DNA from: Bacteroidota bacterium
Lineage (GTDB): Bacteria; Bacteroidota; Bacteroidia; Flavobacteriales; Weeksellaceae
Assembly: GCA_023458535.1 (NCBI GenBank)
Contig: JAEWYW010000038.1
Coordinates: 1 to 64,000 of the forward strand
Length of the DNA: 64,000 bases
Direction of reading: 5' to 3'
The notes beneath the pieces are model-generated. The model was not told the DNA's origin, made no database searches, and was given only the letters and a program-made list of their open reading frames with translations. This document shows positions 23,125 through 32,252 of the stretch, one piece after another. A program made the translations under genes and the position numbers. Numbering within the stretch: position 1 is the stretch's first letter; every line of letters begins with the position of its first letter.

Positions 23125-24930
23125 ATGAAAAATATATTTATATTTTTATCTGTTTTTATCTGTTTTTCTATTAATTCCCAATCGTTTAATTTCTTAAGAG
23201 AATGGGGAACATACGTTGGTGGCGGAGGAACACAAATTTATGATTCGGTTTATGAAGCTTTTATTATAAACAACCAAAATAATGTTTTTTTAAATGCATC
23301 TGTGCATAATCAAAATTCCCCGTATTCCCCTTCTTACTACAGTCAATTTGCAATTTCTTCAGGCGGCTATCCTTTTATTAGTGATACAAGTAATGCATAT
23401 TTAGCAGAATTTTCTTCAAACGGAACGCAAGCATATGGCGCTTATAAAGGTGCTTTTAATGGTAATAATGAATTATTACTTGCAATAGATCAGCACAATA
23501 ATAAATATGTTGCTAAAAATATTCAAGGTGCAGTTAACAATTTAGCAACTTCAGGAGCATGGTTAACATCATTGCCGACTAATACTACAAGTACATATGT
23601 GCTTTACAAATACGACAGCTCGGGAAATGTTATATATTCTACCTATTTACCTAACGCTAACCAAATAAAATGTTTGGTACAAGGTAATGATGTTTTTGTT
23701 GTTGGTTCTACCAGCCAAGAAATAGTTGGTCTTTCTAATCCTGGAGTGTTTCAAGAGCATTACCAAAATTATGCATCTGCTAATCAACCACAATCTGAAA
23801 ATGGATATTATGTTAAATTATCTGCAAGCGGAAGCAAAATACTAGGCACTTATTTGCCTTTTAGAATTTATCCTAAATTATACAATGGGGGACTATACTT
23901 TTTGGCAGAAAGTTCGAGTAGACCACTTAATGTTATACAATCTTTTGTAACAGCTGGTACTTTTCAACAAACTGGTGGAAAGCAGATTTTAGTGAAATTT
24001 AATGCTAATACTGGCAACCTTGTTTGGGGTACTAGGTTAGGAATCAATAATGCATCAGCTTTATTAACAGGAGCTTCCAACCTTGGTGTGAATGGGTCAG
24101 GAATTTTTCTATACGGCATTGCGGATAGCTTTGCAGGAAGTTATTTCTCTACACCAGGAGCTTTTAGAACTCAGATATCAGGTGTAAGGGATTTATTTCT
24201 GCTGAAATTTGATGACACAGGTAATCGAGTTTGGGGGACCTATTTTGGAGGAAATGATGACGACTTAATTCTAGGCAGCGGTACTGTGGCATTGTATCAA
24301 AATAAAATTTTCGTTGGCGGAAATACTTGGGGTTCTGATAATATCGCTACATCTGGTGCATTTCTAACAAATCCACCTAATCCAGCGAATGTAGGAAATG
24401 TTTTTTTTGCTGGTTTTGACATCGACGGAAATTTAGGTATGTGTTCATACTATGGGGGGCCAATTAGCCCAAACGGTATTTTTGCTGAAGAGTTCAATAC
24501 ATATTTTGATGATGCTGGTAATCTATATCTTTGGGGAAATACTCGTGGTGCTTCAGGCTTTGCGACACCAAATGGGGCGAATCCTAATGCAGTTAATCCC
24601 CAAGCATATATGCCATTTGGTTTTTTAGTAAAATTTACTCCAAAAGGGCAAGAAATGAGTGTTTCTGAAGCTGATGATTTAAAAGATCTTGTTCTATATG
24701 ATAATCCAAATAATGGTAATTTCACATTATCGGGTAATGTTTTAGCAAAACAAAACTGCAGCATTAAGATTTTTGATCTTGCTGGAAGAGTATTGATTGA
24801 TTCTAAAGCTAAAAAAGAAAAAACTCAAAATTTTTCTATGAAAGGAGTTCTTTCTAAAGGAACCTACATGATTAACGTTCTTAACGAGAATCAAAAAACA
24901 ATAAAGGTTTTTAAAATGATTGTTAAATAA
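23125..24930 (+). CDS. T9SS type A sorting domain-containing secreted protein
   Basis: 601 aa. The signal peptide is MKNIFIFLSVFICFSINSQS. The body has several repeats of the form L-x-K-F-D-x-x-G-N-x-V-W-G-T-Y-x-G-G (for example LLKFDDTGNRVWGTYFGG and LVKFNANTGNLVWGTRLG), as in SBBP-type beta-propeller proteins of Bacteroidota. The C-terminal 75 residues (LVLYDNPNNGNFTLSGNVLA, IKIFDLAGRVL, LSKGTYMINV, FKMIVK) form a type A sorting domain for the type IX system, so the protein should cross the outer membrane and be released or anchored at the surface. It has its own promoter and terminator. Confidence 0.88.
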   Translation: MKNIFIFLSVFICFSINSQSFNFLREWGTYVGGGGTQIYDSVYEAFIINNQNNVFLNASVHNQNSPYSPSYYSQFAISSGGYPFISDTSNAYLAEFSSNGTQAYGAYKGAFNGNNELLLAIDQHNNKYVAKNIQGAVNNLATSGAWLTSLPTNTTSTYVLYKYDSSGNVIYSTYLPNANQIKCLVQGNDVFVVGSTSQEIVGLSNPGVFQEHYQNYASANQPQSENGYYVKLSASGSKILGTYLPFRIYPKLYNGGLYFLAESSSRPLNVIQSFVTAGTFQQTGGKQILVKFNANTGNLVWGTRLGINNASALLTGASNLGVNGSGIFLYGIADSFAGSYFSTPGAFRTQISGVRDLFLLKFDDTGNRVWGTYFGGNDDDLILGSGTVALYQNKIFVGGNTWGSDNIATSGAFLTNPPNPANVGNVFFAGFDIDGNLGMCSYYGGPISPNGIFAEEFNTYFDDAGNLYLWGNTRGASGFATPNGANPNAVNPQAYMPFGFLVKFTPKGQEMSVSEADDLKDLVLYDNPNNGNFTLSGNVLAKQNCSIKIFDLAGRVLIDSKAKKEKTQNFSMKGVLSKGTYMINVLNENQKTIKVFKMIVK

Positions 24931-24958
24931 GATCAATAAAAAATAACATATTTATTAG

Positions 24959-24989
24959 AATAAGCACATTTGATATCAATGTGCTTATT
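24959..24989 (+). terminator. Terminator of the T9SS-secreted protein gene
   Basis: Perfect 12-bp arms, AATAAGCACATT (24959-24970) and AATGTGCTTATT (24978-24989), are followed by an AT-rich tail. Confidence 0.8.
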
Positions 24990-25060
24990 TATTTTAAGAA
25001 ATGCTTTGGATACTCTCGGAAGAAGAGGTGTTGTTCAATAAAAATGTTAAATTTTACATA

Positions 25061-25082
25061 TACCCCTAAAATTTTTGGGGTA
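25061..25082. promoter_or_regulatory. Palindromic candidate operator upstream of glutamine synthetase
   Basis: A 22-bp near-perfect palindrome with TACCCC and GGGGTA ends around an A/T centre, mismatched only in one symmetric pair. It lies 28 bp before the -7 box at 25111, where an activator would bind. It has no T tail for termination. Confidence 0.5.
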
Positions 25083-25110
25083 GTTTGGTTTTTGAATGTG
25101 TTTTTTGAGT

Positions 25111-25118
25111 TAATTTTG
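25111..25118 (+). promoter_or_regulatory. Promoter -7 box of glutamine synthetase III
   Basis: TAATTTTG matches TAnnTTTG, 19 bp before the ATG at 25138. Confidence 0.65.
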
Positions 25119-25137
25119 CAAAAAATAACACCTCTAT

Positions 25138-27333
25138 ATGTCAACATTAAGATTTAAAGCATTAGAAACACTTTCTTTTAAGAATTTTAGACAAGACAAC
25201 GCCATTACTGTTCCTGCAAAACTTTCTGAATTATTTTGTCAGAATGTTTTTTCGGAAGTTACCATGCGTGAGTATTTAACGAAAGAAGCATTCACTTCGA
25301 TTATGGATGCTATTAAAAAGGGAACAAAAATCCAAAGACATATTGCAGATCAGGTGGCCGTGGCAATGAAAGACTGGGCAATGAGCAAAGGTGTTACCCA
25401 TTATACGCACTGGTTTCAACCATTAACAGGTACTACAGCTGAAAAGCATGATTCGTTCTTTACGCCTATTGAAGGAGGTAGAGCGATTGAAAGATTCAAC
25501 GGTGGAATGCTTATTCAGCAGGAACCAGATGCTTCTTCTTTCCCTAATGGTGGGATAAGAAACACCTTTGAAGCTAGAGGTTATACCGCTTGGGATCCTA
25601 CATCGCCTGCATTTATTATGGGAACTACACTTTGTATTCCTTCTATATTTATTTCTTATACGGGTGAAACTTTAGATTATAAAACACCACTTTTAAGGGC
25701 ACTAAGTGCGGTTGATGAAGCTGCTACGAATGTAATGCAGTATTTCGATAAGAATGTTACAAAAGTGATTCCTACTTTAGGTTGGGAGCAGGAATACTTC
25801 TTGGTAGATTCAGCTCTTTATCAATCCAGACCAGATTTAGTTATTACTGGTAAAACATTGCTCGGACATTCGCCAGCGAAAGGTCAGCAGTTGGATGATC
25901 ATTATTTCGGCTCTATTCCTACAAGAGTGATGAATTTTATGAAGGAATTGGAGATTGAATGTATGAAGCTTGGTATTCCTGTAACAACAAGACATAATGA
26001 GGTAGCGCCTAACCAGTTTGAATTGGCACCCATGTTTGAAGAAGCGAATGTAGCTGTTGATCATAATTCATTGCTTATGGATATTATGGCAAGAGTTGCG
26101 CACAAGCATCATTTTCACATTCTTTTCCACGAAAAACCATTTAAAGGGGTCAACGGAAGTGGTAAGCACAACAACTGGTCACTTTCTACAGATACAGGCG
26201 AAAATTTATTGAGTCCAGGTAAAAATCCTAAGAAAAACTTACAATTCCTTACCTTCTTTGTAAATACTATTAAGGCAGTGCACGAATATGCAGATTTGTT
26301 GAGAGCTTGTATTGCCTCTGCAAGTAACGACCACAGATTGGGTGCCAATGAGGCTCCACCAGCTATTATTTCTGTGTTCATCGGAAGTCAGTTATTCAGC
26401 GTTTTAGAAGAATTAGAAAAAGTTACTGAAGGAAAGCTTTCACCGGATGAGAAAACAGAATTAAAACTGAATGTGGTGGGTAAAATTCCTGAAATTCTTT
26501 TGGATAATACCGACAGAAACAGAACTTCTCCATTTGCATTCACGGGTAATAAATTTGAGATCCGTGCGGTGGGGTCATCTGCTAACTGTGCTGAATCTAT
26601 GACGGTGATGAATACCATTGCTGCAAAACAGTTAAACGATTTCAAGAAAGAAGTTGATGCATTAATTGATACAGGTTTAACCAAAGATGAAGCAATATTT
26701 AATGTGTTGAGAGAATACATTAAGCAATCCAAAAACATTATGTTTGAGGGGGATGGCTATTCTGATGATTGGGCAAAAGAAGCCAAGAAAAGAGGTTTAA
26801 ATAACCTAAAAACTACTCCTGAAGCATTAAAGAGAGAATTAGATCCTAAGTTTGTAGAGTTGTATGAAGAAATGGGAGTCTTCAATGAGAGAGAAGTAGA
26901 AGCGAGAAATGAAATAAAACTTGAAAAGTATTCTACAGTTATTGATATTGAGGCGCGAGTGTTGGGTGATATTGCAAGAAACCATATTATTCCATCAGCC
27001 ATCAACTATCAAAACAGGTTGATAGAAAATGTAAAAGGATTAAAAGATATTTATGGTGACAAAGATTTCAAACCGTTGGCAAAAGAACAAATGAGTTTAA
27101 TTGCTAGTATCTCAGAAAACATATCTTCTATTAAGCTAGGTGTTGAGGAATTGATTAAACAAAGAGAAGCTGCCAAAAGCATTAACAACAGCCAGAAACA
27201 GGCTGAAGCGTACTGTAATAAGGTAAAACCTTTGTTTGAAGGCATCAGAGAGGCTTCAGACTCGTTAGAGATGATGGTTGATGACGAACTATGGCCATTA
27301 ACAAAATACAGAGAAATGTTATTTACAAGATAA
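25138..27333 (+). CDS. glnN: Type III glutamine synthetase
   Basis: 731 aa, the length of the large GSIII enzymes of Bacteroidota and cyanobacteria rather than the 450-470 aa of GSI. Typical segments include THYTHWFQPLTGTTAEKHDS, FNGGMLIQQEPDASSFPNGG, GWEQEYFLVD, TRHNEVAPNQFELAP, FKGVNGSGKHNNWS, NDHRLGANEAPPAI and NRTSPFAFTGNKFEIRAVGS. It joins ammonium to glutamate using ATP and is the main ammonium assimilation step in the cytoplasm. It is a single-gene unit with a -7 box at 25111, a palindrome at 25061-25082 that could be a nitrogen-responsive operator, and a strong terminator. Confidence 0.97.
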   Translation: MSTLRFKALETLSFKNFRQDNAITVPAKLSELFCQNVFSEVTMREYLTKEAFTSIMDAIKKGTKIQRHIADQVAVAMKDWAMSKGVTHYTHWFQPLTGTTAEKHDSFFTPIEGGRAIERFNGGMLIQQEPDASSFPNGGIRNTFEARGYTAWDPTSPAFIMGTTLCIPSIFISYTGETLDYKTPLLRALSAVDEAATNVMQYFDKNVTKVIPTLGWEQEYFLVDSALYQSRPDLVITGKTLLGHSPAKGQQLDDHYFGSIPTRVMNFMKELEIECMKLGIPVTTRHNEVAPNQFELAPMFEEANVAVDHNSLLMDIMARVAHKHHFHILFHEKPFKGVNGSGKHNNWSLSTDTGENLLSPGKNPKKNLQFLTFFVNTIKAVHEYADLLRACIASASNDHRLGANEAPPAIISVFIGSQLFSVLEELEKVTEGKLSPDEKTELKLNVVGKIPEILLDNTDRNRTSPFAFTGNKFEIRAVGSSANCAESMTVMNTIAAKQLNDFKKEVDALIDTGLTKDEAIFNVLREYIKQSKNIMFEGDGYSDDWAKEAKKRGLNNLKTTPEALKRELDPKFVELYEEMGVFNEREVEARNEIKLEKYSTVIDIEARVLGDIARNHIIPSAINYQNRLIENVKGLKDIYGDKDFKPLAKEQMSLIASISENISSIKLGVEELIKQREAAKSINNSQKQAEAYCNKVKPLFEGIREASDSLEMMVDDELWPLTKYREMLFTR

Positions 27334-27355
27334 TATGCATTTTTGAAAACAGTTC

Positions 27356-27380
27356 AAAAGCCCGATTTAATCGGGCTTTT
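27356..27380 (+). terminator. Terminator of glutamine synthetase
   Basis: Arms AAAAGCCCGA (27356-27365) and TCGGGCTTTT (27371-27380) are followed by a T run. Confidence 0.9.
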
Positions 27381-27449
27381 TTATTGATGTGTTATTTCGA
27401 TATGATTTTTGTTAGGTGGATTTTGTTAAAAAACCTTAATAAAAAAAAA

Positions 27450-27530
27450 CATGAACACCCCTAAATAGGGCGTTCATGGCTAATTTTTTTTTAACACATT
27501 AAAAAAAGGTGTTAAAATGTGTTAAAAAAA
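27450..27530 (+). promoter_or_regulatory. Double inverted-repeat element upstream of the NlpC/P60 gene
   Basis: The first hairpin has 11-bp arms, CATGAACACCC (27450-27460) and GGGCGTTCATG (27468-27478), with one mismatch and a T-rich tail. Six bases after that tail begins, a second inverted repeat has perfect 15-bp arms at 27486-27500 and 27516-27530. The heptamer TTAACAC/GTGTTAA occurs at 27491, 27509, 27519 and again at 27612, on both sides of the -7 box. These could be operator half-sites or competing RNA hairpins. Confidence 0.5.
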
Positions 27531-27574
27531 GACTTTATGAATCTTGATTTTAGAGTCAGTCTATGATGATTATC

Positions 27575-27582
27575 TACTTTTG
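27575..27582 (+). promoter_or_regulatory. Promoter -7 box of the NlpC/P60 gene
   Basis: TACTTTTG matches TAnnTTTG, 49 bp before the ATG at 27632. Confidence 0.6.
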
Positions 27583-27631
27583 TAATGCTTAAAACAAAGG
27601 ATAATCCCTATTTAACACAAAAATTAAATAT

Positions 27632-28342
27632 ATGAAGAAAAGAGTTTTAGTCTATTTAGTTGCAGTATTATCTACTTTATCTTTGCAATCTTGTGTTACA
27701 AACTATGTAGTTTCTAAACCAACAACTTACGCAAAAGAATACAAATCAGATGCCAAAGTTAATCCAACAGATGCAAAAATTGCTGAAGCAAAAAAAGTGG
27801 AAGCAGACAGACAAAAGCTTATCGATTCTTTTTTAGATAAGAAAGTTGCAGAGATTAACAACGCTAAAAAAATGGCGAAAAATATCATCTCTGAAAAGAA
27901 TTCTCAATACAATACTCTAATCAATAATATTTTAACGGAAGCAGAAACCTATCTTGGAACTCCTTACAGATATGGGGGAACTACAAGAAACGGGATAGAC
28001 TGTTCAGCTTTTGTACTTTCAGTTTTCGGAGCTGCTGCAGGAGTTAACTTACCAAGAGTAGCTGCCGCACAGGCTCAGGAAGGAGAAAGCATTCAAAAAA
28101 GCGAGTTGAAAAAAGGAGATTTATTGTTTTTCTCTCACGGAAGAGGTAGAATTGCTCATGTAGGTATCGTAGAAAGCATTACTGAAGAGGGACAGATTAA
28201 ATTCATACACTCAGCAACATCTAGAGGGGTAATGATCTCTAACTTGTCAACAGATTCTTATTGGGGACCTAGATATAGATTTGCAAAGAGAATTGTAAAT
28301 GAAGATACTGTAAGCAACCTTGCTTTAGCAAAAATGAATTAA
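27632..28342 (+). CDS. NlpC/P60 (C40) family cell-wall peptidase lipoprotein
   Basis: 236 aa. The signal peptide MKKRVLVYLVAVLSTLSLQS is followed by the lipobox Cys. A Lys/Ala-rich helical linker (about residues 40-95) leads to the C40 domain. The catalytic Cys lies in YGGTTRNGIDCSAFVLSVFG (about residue 130), the His in GRIAHVGIVE (about 181), and the third polar residue in FIHSAT. Such enzymes cut the D-Glu-diaminopimelate bond of peptidoglycan stem peptides. It sits between glnN and a convergent pentapeptide-repeat gene and has an elaborate upstream region (27450-27618) and its own terminator. Confidence 0.92.
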   Translation: MKKRVLVYLVAVLSTLSLQSCVTNYVVSKPTTYAKEYKSDAKVNPTDAKIAEAKKVEADRQKLIDSFLDKKVAEINNAKKMAKNIISEKNSQYNTLINNILTEAETYLGTPYRYGGTTRNGIDCSAFVLSVFGAAAGVNLPRVAAAQAQEGESIQKSELKKGDLLFFSHGRGRIAHVGIVESITEEGQIKFIHSATSRGVMISNLSTDSYWGPRYRFAKRIVNEDTVSNLALAKMN

Positions 28343-28362
28343 ATAGTTGAAACATATACCAT

Positions 28363-28393
28363 AAAAAATCCATCGAACACCGATGGATTTTTT
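28363..28393 (+). terminator. Terminator of the NlpC/P60 gene
   Basis: Perfect 13-bp arms (28363-28375 and 28381-28393, core ATCCATCG / CGATGGAT) are followed by a T run. Confidence 0.9.
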
Positions 28394-28415
28394 TTTTGGA
28401 TTTTTTAAAATGTTA

Positions 28416-28973
28416 TTAACTGATCTGTATGGGATATTTGGACAATAAGCCTGCAACACTATCTAGAGAAAATTTTGCATTTTTAATCATATTCTGATCT
28501 AAGTCCAGTGAATAATTAAAAGATGTTCTAAAATCAGCATTTTCGAGTTTTGTTTGGTAAAAATTAGCGTTCAGGAAATCACAATCTTTAAACACAGCTT
28601 GGTTAAAATTAGCACCTTCAAATTCCACCTCATGAAGTTTGCAATGCTGCATCAATGTTTTTCTTGCATCCACTTCAAAAAAGGAAGAATGATTCAATAT
28701 GCAATTTAAAAAACGAAAAGAGAGACCAAAAGCATTGCAGTCTTCGAAATGAAGGCCCATCATTTTACAGTTATCAAATACAACATCTCTTAATGCTGTC
28801 TCATTGAGTTTTACCAAACTTAAATCACAGTTTTTAAAACTACATTCTGAAAATTTAAACCCTGAAAAATCCTGTTCGGAAAGCAGCAGGTCGGTAAATG
28901 TACATTGCTCATATTCTCCCTTTACCATCATTTCAGTAGAGGTAAAATCTTGGTGATGAAAATAATTGGACAT
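28416..28973 (-). CDS. Pentapeptide repeat-containing protein
   Basis: 185 aa. Five-residue A(D/N)Lxx-like repeats run from about residue 25 to 155, for example FSGFKFSECSFKNCDLSLVK and FEGANFNQAVFKDCDFLNAN, then FYQTKLENADF. They would fold as a right-handed quadrilateral beta-helix. Cys occurs often in the repeat positions (CTF, CSF, CDL, CKM, CNA, CKL, CDF). Members include Qnr/McbG-like gyrase-protecting proteins, but most are of unknown role. It is 16 bp downstream of rodA on the same strand and may be the last gene of the rod-shape operon. Confidence 0.85.
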   Translation of the reverse strand: MSNYFHHQDFTSTEMMVKGEYEQCTFTDLLLSEQDFSGFKFSECSFKNCDLSLVKLNETALRDVVFDNCKMMGLHFEDCNAFGLSFRFLNCILNHSSFFEVDARKTLMQHCKLHEVEFEGANFNQAVFKDCDFLNANFYQTKLENADFRTSFNYSLDLDQNMIKNAKFSLDSVAGLLSKYPIQIS

Positions 28974-28989
28974 TAAAATGATTTTTTGG

Positions 28990-30219
28990 TTATACCAGAC
29001 TATTTTTATCGGAATAATTCAGTTTAAAGAAAATAAAAGTCATGATGGAGAACGCCAGTAACGAACTTCCTCCATAACTGAAATAGGGCAACGGAATACC
29101 CACTGTTGGAAATAAACCCATTACCATCCCGATATTAATACTGAAGTGAATCAGCAGGATGGAAGCGAAACTGTAACCAAAAACCCTGTTAAAAGTTGAT
29201 TTTTGGCGTTCAGCGAGATAATAAATTCTTCCTATATAGAGCATGTATCCTAAAACAAGCAATGTGCTGCCCACAAAGCCCCATTCTTCACCTACTGTAC
29301 AGAAAATATAGTCGGTACTTTGCTCAGGAACGAATTTACCTTGAGTTACAGATCCTTCTCTGTACCCTTTTCCAAATAACCCACCAGAACCAATTGCTGT
29401 TTTTGAGTACAGTAGATTGTAACCGGAAGTATCTCGAAAGGCTTTTTCCCCTTTGTAGAGAACTTCAATACGCTCTCTTTGGTGCTTTGGCAGTTTGGTG
29501 AGAATGTAAGGTGTTGAAAATGCAAGTCCACACAATAAAATTAATGCTCCCGCTATGCTTGAAATGGAAAAAATGTTCCACGATATTTTATAGTAATTGA
29601 AAAAAATCAGAATTCCCGCAATAAGCACCAATGCAATAACGACATATGTAGGATCTACCGCCAGAGACACTAAGAAGACAAGCGCAAAGATAAAACCAAT
29701 GCCAAAAAGCCATCCGCTTAAACCTTCTCTGTATAATGCAATAAAAAACGCGACAAAAACCAATAAAGATCCGACATCAGGAATGGCTAAAACGATGATT
29801 GCTGGAACACCAATTATCGCCAGTGAAGTCCAAAGGGATTTTTTTATTCTTAAATTAAAATCTGGTCCCGATACATAATTGGCCAACATTAAAGCTGTTC
29901 CCAATTTTGCAAATTCTACAGGCTGTAAACTGAGCGGCCCAAAACGATACCAATTTTTTTGTCCTAAAACCTCTGTTCCGAAAGGGAATAAACCAATTAA
30001 CAACAGCACACCTATAATGTAAATGATGCCAGCCATATTTTCGAAGAACTTATTTCGTGCAAAGAAAATAATCAATCCCACGAAAAGTGAAACTCCAAAC
30101 CAAATCGCCTGTCGGGTTCCAGAAGCAGGCTCCACACTATAAATATTGGCTATTGCAAATATGCAAAGCAAGAAATACAAGCCTAACCCCAATTTATCTA
30201 TTCCTTGTGTCCACTTCAT
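28990..30219 (-). CDS. rodA: Rod shape-determining peptidoglycan polymerase RodA
   Basis: 409 aa with about ten membrane helices. SEDS-family signatures are SLQPVEFAKLGTALML (with the catalytic-site Glu/Asp region) and near the end FPTVGIPLPYFSYGGSSLLA. It polymerises glycan strands during cell elongation together with the class B PBP2 encoded just upstream; the two genes overlap by 4 bp (30216-30219). Length and motifs are normal for RodA, and the context excludes FtsW. Confidence 0.95.
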   Translation of the reverse strand: MKWTQGIDKLGLGLYFLLCIFAIANIYSVEPASGTRQAIWFGVSLFVGLIIFFARNKFFENMAGIIYIIGVLLLIGLFPFGTEVLGQKNWYRFGPLSLQPVEFAKLGTALMLANYVSGPDFNLRIKKSLWTSLAIIGVPAIIVLAIPDVGSLLVFVAFFIALYREGLSGWLFGIGFIFALVFLVSLAVDPTYVVIALVLIAGILIFFNYYKISWNIFSISSIAGALILLCGLAFSTPYILTKLPKHQRERIEVLYKGEKAFRDTSGYNLLYSKTAIGSGGLFGKGYREGSVTQGKFVPEQSTDYIFCTVGEEWGFVGSTLLVLGYMLYIGRIYYLAERQKSTFNRVFGYSFASILLIHFSINIGMVMGLFPTVGIPLPYFSYGGSSLLAFSIMTFIFFKLNYSDKNSLV

Positions 30220-32252
30220 GGTTTTTTCGGTTGTTTAGGTTTTGTATTGATTTCCTTCTCTACTGCTTTTTGAAGTTTTTCTTTGGTCTTCTTCACCAAA
30301 GCCAAACTGTCCTGAATTCTTTTTTGCTTAATGGAATCTGGTTTAGGTTCCACCCAAAGACCTTTGCGTTTTAAGTCCACCACCCATTGGCGTTTATATT
30401 CAGGCATAAAACTGGACGTTACCATTTTCTTATAAAGGTGTTCTCTTTTTAAGTCCCCAGTAATGTATTTTTCCGCAATTACCGTTGCAGCTGGTCCTGC
30501 CCATGTTGCACCGAATCCTGCATGCTCCATTACTGCGGCCACCACAATCTTCGGTTTATCTGCAGGAGCAATTAAAACAAAAATGGAGTTGTCTTTTCCC
30601 TGTGGAACCTGTGCGGTACCTGTTTTTGCTAATTGTGTAAAATCATTGGATTTTAAACCTCTTGCAGTTCCTGCTAAAACCACCTGTTCCATTCCTTTCA
30701 AAACGGGACCAAAGTGTTTGGGATCCACCAAAGTTTTGTGTTTCACTTTAAATCTTGGGTCTGGATTAGGTTTACCATCGATTGATTTCACAATATGAGG
30801 AGTATAATACCATCCTTTATTAGCTATCGCGGCTACAGCATTGGCTAATTGTAATGGTGTAAGCATAATGTCTCCCTGTCCCATTCCATTAAATACGGCA
30901 CCTGTTGCTAACGGATCCCAGTTTTTATAGTCTTTTTTAGAACCGCTGGCTTTCAGAATGGATTTCATTCTTCTTTCGTAAAACTCACCGCTGGGAATTC
31001 TGCCTTTTGAGCCCACTGCCAAATCATTGTTGAGAAACTCACCCGCTCCAAAGCTTGACATTATTTTTTTCCATTCATCCACACCTTTTGAAGGGTTTCC
31101 TGGATATTTATTGATAATTGCCAAGTAAGCATAAGAGAAGAAACAGTTACTGGAAACCTGAATGGCAGGAACAAGAGGATCTGCACCACCATGCCCTTTA
31201 ATTCTTAAACCTCTGTAATTGAAACCGCCACCACATGGGAAAATAGTATTTTCATCCATTACACCCATTTGCATGGCTGCTAATGCCGTAAGTAATTTGA
31301 AGGTGGAACCAGGAGGATATCCTGCTTGTAAAGACCTATCGAAAGTAGGTTTCATATCATAAATGGTATCCTGTGATAATTTATATAAGTTTCTAGATTT
31401 TTCAGGGCCAGTGAAAAGATTAGGATCGATATCGGGTCCTGTTGCGAGCGCTAAAATTTCTCCGTTATTAGGATCTAAAGCCACCACAGCACCTTTTTTA
31501 TTCACCAACATTTCTTCTGCCATCCTTTGCAAGTCGTAATCAATAGTGAGCGTAATATCTTTACCAGTTACCACTTCTTTATCGAGTTCACCATTTTTAT
31601 ACGAACCAATGCTGCGCAGTTTAATATCTTTCTGAATGTATTTCATTCCCTTGATACCACGAAGATGTTTTTCGTAGGATTTTTCTATGCCAGTTTTACC
31701 GATTAGGTCGCCTGGTAAATAGTAAACGGAATCTTTTTTTATTTCAGAATTGTTAACTTCACTTGTATAACCCAATAAATTTCCAGAAGTATTCACTTCA
31801 TATTGTCTCTGTGGACGGGAAACAATACTGAATGCCGGATATTTAAAAATGATTTCCTGAATTCTTGCAATTTCCTCTCGGCTCATTCCCTTCATAAAAG
31901 TCATAGGATTGAGTTTGGAGTAGTATTTTTCTTTTTTAAGATTTTCAATGGTTGTGATGAACTGTTGTTTATTAATCTTCATGAGGTTACAAAAACCAAC
32001 AGTATCAAAATCTGGTCGCATTAAAGCCTGCGTAAAAGAAATTTCATAAGAAGGCTGGTTACCCACCAAAATTTTACCATTGCGGTCGAAAACTACTCCT
32101 CGCTGAGGGATTACATATTCAATTTTAATGGAGGTATTCGCTGCATTAAGAGCATATCTATCTGTAAATAACTGCAAATACGCAAGCCTTGCAATAAAAA
32201 TTACTGCAACGACAATAAGTGCCAATGAAATTTTAAAATACCTTGTGTTCAA
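30216..32252 (-). CDS. mrdA: Penicillin-binding protein 2 (rod-shape transpeptidase)
   Basis: 678 aa. An N-terminal membrane anchor (ISLALIVVAVIFIARLAYL) is followed by the PBP dimerisation domain (RGVVFDRNGKILVGNQPSYE) and the transpeptidase domain with YPPGSTFKLL (catalytic Ser in STFK near residue 315), the S-S-N-C motif and LAKTGTAQVP (KTG). It crosslinks peptidoglycan during elongation as partner of RodA. Compared with the E. coli enzyme it has an extra basic, Lys/Pro-rich tail (about residues 640-678). It overlaps mreD by 4 bp upstream and rodA by 4 bp downstream. Confidence 0.95.
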   Translation of the reverse strand: MNTRYFKISLALIVVAVIFIARLAYLQLFTDRYALNAANTSIKIEYVIPQRGVVFDRNGKILVGNQPSYEISFTQALMRPDFDTVGFCNLMKINKQQFITTIENLKKEKYYSKLNPMTFMKGMSREEIARIQEIIFKYPAFSIVSRPQRQYEVNTSGNLLGYTSEVNNSEIKKDSVYYLPGDLIGKTGIEKSYEKHLRGIKGMKYIQKDIKLRSIGSYKNGELDKEVVTGKDITLTIDYDLQRMAEEMLVNKKGAVVALDPNNGEILALATGPDIDPNLFTGPEKSRNLYKLSQDTIYDMKPTFDRSLQAGYPPGSTFKLLTALAAMQMGVMDENTIFPCGGGFNYRGLRIKGHGGADPLVPAIQVSSNCFFSYAYLAIINKYPGNPSKGVDEWKKIMSSFGAGEFLNNDLAVGSKGRIPSGEFYERRMKSILKASGSKKDYKNWDPLATGAVFNGMGQGDIMLTPLQLANAVAAIANKGWYYTPHIVKSIDGKPNPDPRFKVKHKTLVDPKHFGPVLKGMEQVVLAGTARGLKSNDFTQLAKTGTAQVPQGKDNSIFVLIAPADKPKIVVAAVMEHAGFGATWAGPAATVIAEKYITGDLKREHLYKKMVTSSFMPEYKRQWVVDLKRKGLWVEPKPDSIKQKRIQDSLALVKKTKEKLQKAVEKEINTKPKQPKKP

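Noticed and set aside
28416..28973. Pentapeptide protein as a Qnr-type quinolone resistance determinant
   Set aside because: Only the repeat type is shared. The sequence lacks the Qnr loop pattern and sits next to the rod-shape operon, so a resistance call is not supported.
29196..30374. Plus-strand open frames opposite rodA and mrdA
   Set aside because: Both strands stay open by chance over these long genes; the minus-strand products are complete, well-known proteins.
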